A stretch of DNA of 64,000 nucleotides from Diphasiastrum complanatum (lineage: Eukaryota; Streptophyta; Lycopodiopsida; Lycopodiales; Lycopodiaceae), in assembly GCA_029204225.1 (NCBI GenBank), contig CM055098.1, positions 11,429,552-11,493,551 of the forward strand, written 5' to 3'. A program made the translations under genes and the position numbers. Positions 1-10,065 of the stretch are shown piece after piece. Position 1 is the stretch's first letter. Every line of letters begins with the position of its first letter. The notes below the pieces were generated by a model. That model saw only the letters and a list, made by a program, of their open reading frames with translations, was not told where the DNA came from and did no database searches.

Positions 1-2
1 CA

Positions 3-2372
3 AAGTCCACATCTAGGGTATTGACCCTAAGGAGACAAATATTTTCTAGTAGGCAAAGAGAGGGTGAAAGTGCTCATGCATTTATCTTGAGAGTTAAGTC
101 CCTAAGTGATGATTTAGCATGCATTGATGAGAACATAAAAGATGGTGAAATAGTCCAAGTTATGTTGAATGGTTTGCTAAATGAACATGCTAACCTTGTG
201 CAAAGTTTTGCCATTCAAAGAGTCTTGCCAAGTGTGGTTGACTTGCAAGAAATCTTATTGGCTGAAGAACATAGGTTGCAATCAAAGCTTGATGGTGCAT
301 CCTTGCAAGGTGGAGGTGAAGAGGCTTTCTTCACAAAAGGCAAATTCAAGGGCAAAGGTAAAGGCAAAGGGAAATGGTCCAAAGGTGGTAACTTTGATCA
401 TGATGATCACTCTTCCTCTTCCTCTTCTACTAAGAACAATAAGTCAAAGTTCAAGTGCTTTTATTGTGGGATAAAAGGTCATTTTGCAAATGAATGTTAT
501 AAGAAGAAAAGAGAGCAAGGAGAGAGGCAAGGAAATCTTACAATAGATGAGGAAGAACATAACACATGTGAATCACTTGTTATGACTTCAAGTTTGTTAG
601 CCAACATAGATGATAATGATCCTTGGTGGATTGATAGTGGAGCCTCATCTCACATGACAAGACATAAGGAATACTTTACATCCTTATTGTCTTATGAGGG
701 AGAAGGTAACATCATCTACACTGCAAATGATGGTCAATGTGACATCAAAGGCATAGGCACTATTCCTATTTCCCTTTCAACAAATAGGAAAGCAAATCTT
801 GAAAATGTTTTGTACATTCCTTCAATCACTAAGAATTTGCTTAGTGTAAGTCAAATGATTGACAAAGGACTTGATGTGGAGTTCATTGGAGATGCATGTT
901 TGATAAGTAAATGTGGATCCTTGATTGCTCAAGGTAGGAGGCATGGTAAACTTTTCAAGCTTGATGCATGTGTGATCTCTAATCATGAAGGATGTATGGC
1001 TAGGGAGCAATTGACAAACCAAGAAGTTTGGCACAAGAGGTTGGGCCATCCCAACTTCAAATCTTTGGAGGTAATGGCAAAGAAAGAGCTTGTTCTTGGT
1101 CTCCCTAAAAGTCTTGTTGCAAACAATAGTGTTTGTGAACATTGTGCCTTGTCCAAATCTCATAGACTTGCTTATTCTAGATCTACTTCTAGATCTAAAG
1201 AAGCTTTTCAACTTGTGCATTCTGATATTCATTCTTCTAGTACAACAAGCAATGGTGGGGCAAAGATGTATGCAACTTTCATTGATGACTTTAGTAGGTA
1301 TACTTGGATCTATCTTCTTAAAAGTAAGGATGAAGTGTTTGCTGCATTTGTCAAGTTCAAGAATGAAATGGAAAACCAATTCAATACAAAGATCAAATGC
1401 TTAAGATCTGATAATGGAGGGGAATACACCTCAAATAGGTTCAAAGACTTTTGTATAGCACATGGGATTAAGAGGGAGATGTCTAGTCCTAGGACTCCAC
1501 AACAGAATGGAGTGGCCGAGAGGAAGAATAGAACCCTTTGTGAATGTGCCAAGGCAATGAGACTACATGCTAATCTTGCTAAGTCTTTTTGGGGGGAAGC
1601 TTTAGCATGTGCTAACTATCTATGTAATAGATGGACAAGTGCTTCCTTGGATGGTAAAACTCCTCATGAGGTTCTTTATGGTAGAAGGCCGAGTGTCAAG
1701 CATTGTAGGATCTTTGGATGTACATGTTTTGTCAATATCACACTTGATGATAGAACTAAAGAAGATCCTTCATCAAAGAAGGGTGTGTTTGTTGGCTATA
1801 GTGAAGTAAGCAAGGCTTACAAAGTGTACATTCCTTCTACAAAGAAAGTTGTCATAAGTAGGGATGTCATCTTTCATGAAGAGAATGTTTCCAATGTTGT
1901 TGATGTTGATGTTGATGTGCCTACTAATCATCATGATGTGCAAGATGTCTTGGATGAAGATGGAGATGCCACTCCAAAGCAAACTTCAAGGAAGACTCAA
2001 AGGCAAAGGGCTAAGCCATCAAGGCTAACCTATGATGAAAAAGGAAAGCAAGTGGTGGACAACTCTAACTTTGCTTGTCTTACCTCTTTTGATGAACCAA
2101 CTTGTGTAGGTGAAGCAATTCAAAAGAAGGAATGGATCCAAGCCATGGATCATGAGCATCAAGCACTCATCAAAAGCAACACATGGAGGTTGGTAAAGCT
2201 TCCAAAGGACAAGAAGGCAATTGGTTGTAAGTGGATCTTCAAGATCAAGACAAATCAAGATGGATCAATCAACAAGTACAAGGCAAGGTTGGTGGCAAAG
2301 GGGTATGCTCAAGAATATGGTATTGACTATGATGAGACCTTTGCACCCGTGGCAAAGATGGTAACTATTTGA
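3..2372 (+). CDS. copia gag-protease-integrase-RT polyprotein, partial
   Basis: The frame is open from the window edge, so the true start lies outside. Seen: gag helix region; basic Lys/Gly stretch; zinc knuckle FKCFYCGIKGHFANEC (CX2CX4HX4C) near 450-500; protease motif WWIDSGASSHMT near 625; GAG-pre-integrase VWHKRLGHPN near 1,030; integrase with catalytic Asp in HSDIH, Asp in LRSDNGGEY and Glu in QNGVAERKNRT, so the D,D(35)E triad is complete. RT begins with NKYKARLVAKGYAQ. The frame ends at TGA 2370-2372 within the conserved FAPVAKMVTI block, where relatives carry Arg. It would otherwise encode virus-like particle proteins and enzymes for copying and inserting the element. Confidence 0.92.
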   Translation, partial: KSTSRVLTLRRQIFSSRQREGESAHAFILRVKSLSDDLACIDENIKDGEIVQVMLNGLLNEHANLVQSFAIQRVLPSVVDLQEILLAEEHRLQSKLDGASLQGGGEEAFFTKGKFKGKGKGKGKWSKGGNFDHDDHSSSSSSTKNNKSKFKCFYCGIKGHFANECYKKKREQGERQGNLTIDEEEHNTCESLVMTSSLLANIDDNDPWWIDSGASSHMTRHKEYFTSLLSYEGEGNIIYTANDGQCDIKGIGTIPISLSTNRKANLENVLYIPSITKNLLSVSQMIDKGLDVEFIGDACLISKCGSLIAQGRRHGKLFKLDACVISNHEGCMAREQLTNQEVWHKRLGHPNFKSLEVMAKKELVLGLPKSLVANNSVCEHCALSKSHRLAYSRSTSRSKEAFQLVHSDIHSSSTTSNGGAKMYATFIDDFSRYTWIYLLKSKDEVFAAFVKFKNEMENQFNTKIKCLRSDNGGEYTSNRFKDFCIAHGIKREMSSPRTPQQNGVAERKNRTLCECAKAMRLHANLAKSFWGEALACANYLCNRWTSASLDGKTPHEVLYGRRPSVKHCRIFGCTCFVNITLDDRTKEDPSSKKGVFVGYSEVSKAYKVYIPSTKKVVISRDVIFHEENVSNVVDVDVDVPTNHHDVQDVLDEDGDATPKQTSRKTQRQRAKPSRLTYDEKGKQVVDNSNFACLTSFDEPTCVGEAIQKKEWIQAMDHEHQALIKSNTWRLVKLPKDKKAIGCKWIFKIKTNQDGSINKYKARLVAKGYAQEYGIDYDETFAPVAKMVTI

Positions 2373-3072
2373 ATCCTAATCTCTCTTGCAACTCTTTATG
2401 ATTGGGATATGTGGCAAATGGATGTTACTAATGCCTTCTTGAATGGTGATCTTGAAGAAGATATTTACATGGAGCAACCCGAGGGCTATGTTTCACATGA
2501 TGAGCCTAATCATGTGTGCTATCTCCAAAAGAGTTTGTATGGGCTAAAGCAAGCACCAAGGAGTTGGTATGCTAAGCTCAATTCCTTCTTACTTTCTCAA
2601 AACTTTGTTATGAGTGAGTATGATCATTCTCTCTACTTTAGATTGAATGAAAATGATATCACTTTACTTTTGATCTATGTTGATGACATTATCTTAAGTG
2701 GTGGTAACAATCTAGATATAGATGAAATCAAGATGGCACTCAAAAGAGAGTTTGAAATTCAAGATCTTGGTAAACTTCATTATATCTTAGGAATAGAGAT
2801 TATTAGAACTTCTAAATCTACATTCATATGTCAAGAAAAGTATGTTAACTCTATTCTAAAAAGGTTTCATATGGAAGATTGTAAAGTTGTTTCTACTCCT
2901 ATGGAATCAAATGTAAAGCTAACTACAAGAAGTAATGAAAGATCCTTCAAGGACATTACTCTCTATAGAAAGCTAATAGGATCTCTTATATGGTTAACCA
3001 TCACAAGACCTGATCTAAGCTTTGTGGTTGGTAAACTAAGTCAATTTATGCAAGATCCTAGTGAGGCTCACC
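2373..3072 (+). pseudogene. copia reverse transcriptase, downstream of the TGA
   Basis: Same frame as the upstream polyprotein after the stop. It carries the RT core: DVTNAFLNGDLEEDIYMEQP, LYGLKQAPRSW, the catalytic LIYVDDIILSG, and the thumb/connection block WLTITRPDLSF. It ends in SQFMQDPSEAH, just before the RNase H domain, where element B begins in inverse orientation. The RT is intact in sequence but separated from gag-IN by one stop and has no RNase H. Residues after about 3,072 in this frame are read from element B and are not RT. Confidence 0.88.
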
Positions 3073-4971
3073 CCAAAAGGATTTGGGCAAACAAGCATCT
3101 AATCTTAAAGCCTTAGAACATTCACATAATGTTCTATTCCTTCTGTCAGCAACTCCATTTTGTTGAGGAGTGTAAGGACAAGAAGTCTCTTTCTTGATCC
3201 CTTCCTCCTCACAAAAGGCCTTGAACTCATTGGAGATGAATTCTCCACCATTGTCACTTCTAAGAATCTTGATGCTATGATTATGATGCTTTTCCACAAA
3301 CAACTTGAACTTTACAAAAGTATCAAATACTTGAGACTTGAAGGAAAGTAAGAACACCCAACAATATCTTGAGTAGTCATCAATGAAGGTTAAAAACATG
3401 GATGAACCTCCATTAGATTTGGTGCTAGCAATGTGCACATCCGAGTGTATGAGTTCAAGAGGATGAGATGACTTTGTGATGGAGTTAGGAAACACCTTCT
3501 TATGTGCCTTGGATAAGGCACAAGCTTCACAAACCTTGTCTTCCTTCCCAATAGACCTTGGTAGGCCTAAAGCATACTCCTCCTTGATCATAGCCTCCAT
3601 GGAACCCGAGTTGACATGTCCAAGTCTTTTGTGCCATAAAGTAAAGGTAGATATCTTGCTCTTCTCGGCCAACATGACAACATTAGTATCCACAAATGCA
3701 TCCAGCTTATAAAGTTTGCCAAGTCTAGTGCCCTTAGCCACTATCTTACCCTTCTTCTTGATGAAACATTCATTTGAAGCAAAGTCAACATTGAAACCAT
3801 TGTCTACCATTTGGCCAACACTTAGTAGATTCTTTGTTATTGTAGGAATGTACAAAACACCTTCTATGTTGATCTTTTTGGAAGATCCTAAGCAAAGGGG
3901 AATTCTACCAACTCCTTCAATCTTACAAGCTTCATCATTTGCTGTATAGATAGACTTTATAGGTCCATCATAAGATAAGAGAGAAGAGAAAAACTCCCTT
4001 TTACTAGTCATGTGTGAACTAGCACCCGAGTCAATCCACCAAGGATCTTCTCCTTTGAAGCTTGTTGAAGAAAATATGGACATCATGAGAGAGTCCTCAT
4101 GTGAACTCTCCTCATCCTCCCCTTTGCTCATGTTGGCTTGGCTTTGATCTTGCTTCCTCTTGAAGCATTCCGAGGCATAATGCCCCATCTTGCTACAATA
4201 GTAGCACTTCACCTTTGATTTGTCCTTCTTGACTTTGGTGGTTGATGGAGATGCCTTTGGGGGTCCTTCTTGATCCTCAAGCTTTGTAGACTTCTTGAAT
4301 GTTGATCCTTTGCCTTTGGACTTGCCTTTGCCTTTGGTGAAGAGAGCTTGGTCATCTCCACCTTGGATGGAAAGCCTATCCATCCTCTCTTGCATTTGGC
4401 TCCTTCTTGATTCCTCGGCGATGAGTGTGCCTTGGAGTTCTTCAAGTATGGGTAGCTTACCCATAATTGCATATCCCTGAACCAAATTGTCAAATTCAAA
4501 GCTTAGTCCACTCAATATGAGTTGAACAAGCTCTTCATCCTTGATAGGATCACCTATAAAGGCTAGCTCTTTGTTCAATTCCTTTACTCTTAGGACAAAA
4601 GTATGTGCACTCTCTCCTTTCTTTTGATAGCTTCTATAGATTTGATTCTTCAAAGCTAACATTCTAGTTTGGTTCTTGGATTCATAGACCTTTTGCAAAG
4701 TCTCCCAAGCATCTTGAGCTGAAGTGCAATCTCCTACCTCTCTTAAGAGTTCATTTGCAACATTCATTTTTATGCAATGTAGTGCAATATTGCACCTCTT
4801 AATGTATTTGGCTTTTTCTTGAGGATGAATAGGTTCACCCTCCTTACCATTTACAATTTCCATCAGATCTTGCATGATCATGATGGATTCCATTATAACT
4901 TTCCATATAGAATAGTTAGTTTTGTTGAGCCTTTCATTAGTATCCAAAAGATATGCATTTATAGATGCCAT
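3073..4971 (-). CDS. copia gag-protease-integrase, 3'-truncated
   Basis: ATG at 4971-4969 opens an uninterrupted frame of about 633 codons. Domains: N-terminal gag with the copia signature NYSIWKVIMESI; basic linker; zinc knuckle VKCYYCSKMGHYASEC; protease WWIDSGASSHMT; GAG-pre-integrase LWHKRLGHVN; integrase with HSDVH and LRSDNGGEF. The third catalytic position, Glu in relatives (NGVAERKN), is Asp here (NGVADRRN, GAC codon near 3,150), which should weaken strand transfer. The frame stops only because the sequence joins element A near 3,070. No frameshift or stop in gag, protease or the remaining integrase. Confidence 0.92.
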
Positions 4972-5766
4972 CTAGTCTCCTAATCAAGGACTTGACACAA
5001 ATGAAGGTTACTTCTATTGATTTGATTGAAGGTATACCTTATCCCACTTCTTAGGGACCTGAAAAGATCAGTAATAGACTTCCTATAAAGATCTAAGAAT
5101 GATCTCTAACAAAATCAAATCATAGAATACTAGAAACAATGCACTTGCTTGATTGAAGTAGACAATACTAGTAGAATTGCCCCTCTTTCTATAAAGAACA
5201 TTAAAGCTTCCAAATGATCTGATCAAGAGTGAATTTTAGCAACCTAATATACTTCCAAAATCACTTGTAAAAGATCTAAATGGAACTTAATGAGAATGCA
5301 ACACAATCTACTATCCAATCACAAGCAAAAAATGATCAAAATTGATGAAAAATTGATCTAATTTGGTGCATAAGTCAAGCAATGGTTGGATTGAACCTAA
5401 ATCACTTTAGGTGTCTACTACACCTTAGAACAGCCTTGAAGAGTCCCCAAAACTCTGATCTTCCCTCTCCTTGAATGCTAGAAAGCCTCCTCTATGAAAT
5501 CACCTCCAAAACTCGCTTAGAAATTAATGCTTGGAGCAAGCAAAACTTGCTATCTTGGTAATGTGAATTGAACTCAACTTTGCCTCTAGTTTTAGAAACC
5601 TAAACACCTGCAAATGAAGTCACACAACACCAATCTCCAATGTATTTGACTCACTTTGAGTTCTAGAATCAATACTAGATGCTAAGATCCAATCTACACA
5701 AGATTTAGATCAAAAATTGTGATCAAATTGAATGAAAACCAAGGATTTAGCTCATTTCAGCCTTTA

Positions 5767-5779
5767 GGCTCTGATACCA
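5767..5779 (-). other. primer binding site of element B
   Basis: On the minus strand the 13 bases TGGTATCAGAGCC follow the LTR terminus directly. This is the standard plant copia primer site, complementary to the 3' end of initiator Met tRNA. Confidence 0.93.
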
Positions 5780-6462
5780 TGTAAAAATTACAGCAAATAA
5801 GGATCCTAAAACACTTGAAATGATGAGGGAAACAATAGATTATGATTTCATAAGATTAGCACAAGTTGAACCATCAAAATCCATCAAAAATCTATGCTTG
5901 AACCTCACTAAATGGCCCAAATCCTTGAAGAAGGCTTCACACGTGTGAAAGTACGTCCTCCCACAGTCTGAGTACTGTACACCAGACCTACATTCAATCC
6001 TATAATCATTAGTAATCACAAGTACTCAAACAATTATGAACATAGAGAGCAATTGCACCATTATGAGAGAAAAAACATGAAATTGCTTGATTGATTTTGG
6101 TGAGATATCATCACCTATATATACATGATCCATCACGGTTTTGGGCAGGTATGAGTAGCCCTAAACCTATCCCTAATGCTAATTTTGGTGGATCTTTCAT
6201 CCCTACCAAGTTAGGGTTGGAATCTTGGAGATCCCTCAACAATGCAAAAATTACCAAAAATAGCTCCTATTTTTTTCTCCCTTGTATCTAAGCATAATTT
6301 GGACTCATTCCAAAGGTTCTAACACTTAGGTCTACTTGAGAACATCCTTATGAATGGAATCCTATGCTATTTGGCATGTGTGACAAGCCACATCATGACC
6401 ATTTAACTATTTACAAGTCATATGACCAAAACTAGTCAAGCTAGAATTGTGAATTTTTAACA
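5780..6462 (-). repeat. 5' LTR of element B (683 bp)
   Basis: On the minus strand it starts TGTTAAAAATT and ends AATTTTTACA, giving TG..CA ends with a short inverted repeat, and it abuts the primer site. A TATA-like TATATATAGG lies near 6,112-6,124, the expected place for the U3 core promoter. A CACACGTGTG palindrome is at 5938-5947. The other LTR has been lost, so no target-site duplication can be tested. Confidence 0.88.
5938..5947. promoter_or_regulatory. CACACGTGTG palindrome in LTR B
   Basis: Perfect 10-bp palindrome with a CACGTG (G-box/E-box) core. The same 10-mer occurs twice per LTR in the C/D family. Regulatory role is inferred from the core only. Confidence 0.4.
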
Positions 6463-7706
6463 ATCTAGAACTTCCATTGAATGATATAAAAATAAATTTT
6501 TACGCTATATCAAAAAATATGTCTCTAAAACAACAGTTGTGCAACATGATTTTACATCTGAACCTACTTTTCTCTCTCAATCAAAAATGATATTCTCAAG
6601 GTTAAATAGCTACATGGAGGGCAAATTTTGAGTCAAGAAAACGTTCTGATTCTAGTCTAGCATGCCAAAATTGATGATTTCTATTTTGTCGCTAAAACTA
6701 GATGTGCATCCAAATTTGGTCAAGATCTTGTTGATCCATTAATTATGTTTTGGATCTATTTTTTTCACATGGTATCAACGCAAGTTGCAGGCCAAAGTTA
6801 GAGTATTTGCCAAATCTAGAGGTGGACTTGAGGGCGCCATAAATTCTATGTGGATTTGGAGGTGTTTCTAGCTCAAATCATGCATTTTCAAGTATAGAAA
6901 GTGGATCTTTGTTCTAAGCATCATTTTAGGTCAAATAACTTGGAGTAGGCCAATTTTTGAAATCACTTACTGGAATGTGGAGACAAAAATTGCTCATGGT
7001 AGTGGATGTTACATTCTACAAGATGATGTATCAAGATTCTAGCTTTTCCATATAGTTTTTGCTTGATTCAATATTTTGTATTCTTGAGAAACCCTAAATT
7101 TGATAGGATCTCTTGATTTTAGGTTGTTCGACTTTTTCAAGCGTGTGTTTCAACTTTAGATTTTGGCAAAATTTCATCATATTGTGTTTAGATCTATTGT
7201 GATCAAGAAATTCATTTGCTATTTTTCAAGAGAATGCTAAGTGGATTGGAACAGGTTCAAAGAGAAGATCAGATCATTGCAACATGGCAACCTCAAGTGG
7301 CTTCATGTTGGCAGGCAATGATAGATTTACCTCAACAAATTATTCATGAAAGGTGAGGATGGAATATTTGCTTGAGATGAATGATTTGATGGATATTGTT
7401 GTAGGTTGGAGGAGAAACTTTTGGCACCCAAGAAAAATTGAGATATGACAAGAGGGCAGAGAAAGCTCTACATGTGATCAAGATGAATGTGACTAATCAA
7501 GACTTATTCCTTAGTGTACCTTTGAAACTAGAAAGAGTATTCAGAATTAGAGATAAACAAATGAGAAATCATTTATCTCTAATTGTTTAATTCATTGGAA
7601 ATGATGCACTAAGGATGATGATTCGTGGAAAAGAGTTGAAAGTATAAACAAGAATTTTCCTAAGTTCCACTTATGAGGACAACATTAGTTTAAGGGGGGA
7701 AGAATA
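6463..7706 (+). mobile_element. decayed, internally deleted copia relic
   Basis: Contains a degenerate primer site TGGTATCAACG at 6770-6780 preceded by CACA, a short gag remnant starting at ATG 7284, and a purine tract AAGGGGGGAAGA at 7692-7703 followed by TATTACATCC, a plausible mutated LTR start. No protease, integrase or RT between them. About 920 bp from primer site to purine tract suggests a large internal deletion or a small non-autonomous element. LTR boundaries could not be paired. Confidence 0.5.
7284..7560 (+). pseudogene. copia gag N-terminal remnant
   Basis: ATG 7284 begins MATSSGFMLAGNDRF and continues into a NYS..KVRMEYLLEMNDLMDIV block, the start of plant copia gag proteins. 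Stops and frame changes follow within 60 codons. Non-functional. Confidence 0.55.
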
Positions 7707-8672
<966 letters not shown>

Positions 8673-8792
8673 GTTAAAATACACAATGTCAATGGCTTTA
8701 TGATATCATTACCAAGCAATATTTGTAGTTGTTGAGTTATACAAAGTAATTTAATATAAATCATAATGGAAATAGAATTTATTAAAGATGGA

Positions 8793-8797
8793 ATAAT
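8793..8797. repeat. target-site duplication of element C, left copy
   Basis: ATAAT immediately before the 5' LTR; identical to 14750-14754 after the 3' LTR. Confidence 0.9.
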
Positions 8798-9506
8798 TGT
8801 GAAGAATTGAAAAAGATTATCTATGTTAGATATAGGGGTCTTATGTTTTTTACATCAAGCATCTAGGTGTAGGATGTTGATAGAAACAAATTTGGCATAG
8901 ATGGCAAATTATGCATTTCCACTTGTAATGTCACTATTGAGCCAAAATAGAGTAAGAGGCTAAGCGCGTGCCAATTAGAGTGTAGACAAGTGTAATGCCT
9001 TTGTTTGATGAATTCTAAGAGGTCCAATAGGATTTAGAGGTGGAACCATGTGAGGTCCAATAGGAATTTGAGGTGTGCTTGAATATAGTCCAATAGAATT
9101 AAGAGGTGCATGGATCAATGGTCCAATAGGATAAAGAGGTGACAAAGTGTGGTCCAATCATAGTTAAGCATAGTGGTAGCTCGTGGATCTACTAGTATCA
9201 TTGTACTCCTCATTTTGGATCTAATTGATTTGGTGATTATGTAGATTTTGAGTGTTATTGGATTTCTAGCGTTCTCTCTCTACCCGAGAGCTCATGATGG
9301 TTTTTCTCTCTCTACTCGAGGAGAGCAGCTTGTTTTTACTTAGAATAATTTTTGAATACTTCTCACACGTGTGAGTGAGAGTTGGAAGTGATTGAATGCA
9401 TGTTGTGGACAATCCAATCTCAATCTAGTCTTGATCTTGGTGCATCTACACACCTTAGGAGATCACAAGTAGATGTTGTGGACAATCCACACGTGTGAAA
9501 TCAACA
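8798..9506 (+). repeat. 5' LTR of element C (709 bp)
   Basis: Starts TGTGAAGAATTG and ends ATCAACA. Relative to the 3' LTR it lacks about 26 bp near 9,402. It contains five CCAAT motifs at 9024, 9057, 9090, 9123 and 9154, and CACACGTGTG at 9364 and 9488. Confidence 0.96.
9024..9158 (+). promoter_or_regulatory. CCAAT-box ladder in the C LTR (33-bp period)
   Basis: Five GTCCAAT motifs start at 9024, 9057, 9090, 9123 and 9154, with intervals of 33, 33, 33 and 31 bp, within imperfect direct repeats of the type GGTCCAATAGGA. CCAAT is the NF-Y recognition core. The position in the U3 part of an LTR fits an enhancer array. Function is inferred. Confidence 0.5.
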
Positions 9507-9519
9507 TGGTATCAAAGCC
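9507..9519 (+). other. primer binding site of element C
   Basis: TGGTATCAAAGCC directly after the LTR; one mismatch to the initiator-Met site TGGTATCAGAGCC found in element D. Confidence 0.92.
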
Positions 9520-10065
9520 TACCTAAGGTTACCATGCATTTTGATCCATTTGAGTGAAAACTGTTCATCAATCTTGAGCTAGAAATTGTCAAGGTCCATT
9601 TTCCTAGCTATCTTGTCCAATTTTGGATCAAAAGAGATCAATAGGGCATTAATTGGGTCTGACCTGGTACTGTACGGGCCTGGGTGTACACATTTGGTTT
9701 GTTCAAGAGATTTCTTGTTTGATCCAAAATCACAGTTGAATGCTTACCAATCTCATCTATATGTGATCTAGGGACTATTTTGAGATCTTAGCCATTTTGT
9801 TTCATGCAATATCATTGTATTTGAGTCAAATTTGGTTTCTTAGTGTATTTTGCACGTGCTAAGAGTGTTTGATCCTAACTTTGCCTATACTCCATCATTT
9901 GATGTGAAATAGATCTTGTTTTAGAGAGATTTGTGTAGCTAGTGAGAATCAATTCACAAATAATTGCAAGATTTTTCATAGGAGGAGATAGTACTCTATT
10001 ATTGGATCCTATTGAGAGCGTGTAGCAACATTTATTGTTCATCATTTGAGTTTTCTTCACTTCGA

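Larger units (their letters stand above)
1..3072 (+). mobile_element. Ty1/copia element A, 5'- and 3'-truncated
   Basis: Plus-strand copia retrotransposon body. The window edge cuts off the 5' LTR and the first part of gag. The right end is lost at about 3,067-3,076, inside the RT/RNase H region, where the sequence passes directly into element B on the opposite strand. Order is zinc knuckle, protease, integrase, reverse transcriptase, as in Ty1/copia. RNase H and the 3' LTR are missing. One internal TGA interrupts pol. Confidence 0.93.
3073..6462 (-). mobile_element. Ty1/copia element B, 3'-truncated, with one LTR
   Basis: Minus-strand copia element: LTR 6462-5780, primer binding site 5779-5767, an untranslated leader of about 800 bp, then an open gag-protease-integrase frame from 4,971 to about 3,073. 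It is cut inside integrase just after SFWGE, so RT, RNase H and the 3' LTR are gone. It is related to element A but clearly a different family member at protein level. Confidence 0.92.

Noticed and set aside
8975-9157. Minus-strand ORF with an 11-residue PIGP period in the C/D LTRs
   Set aside because: The period is the 33-bp CCAAT ladder read as codons; present antisense in each LTR with no start context or conservation beyond the DNA repeat.
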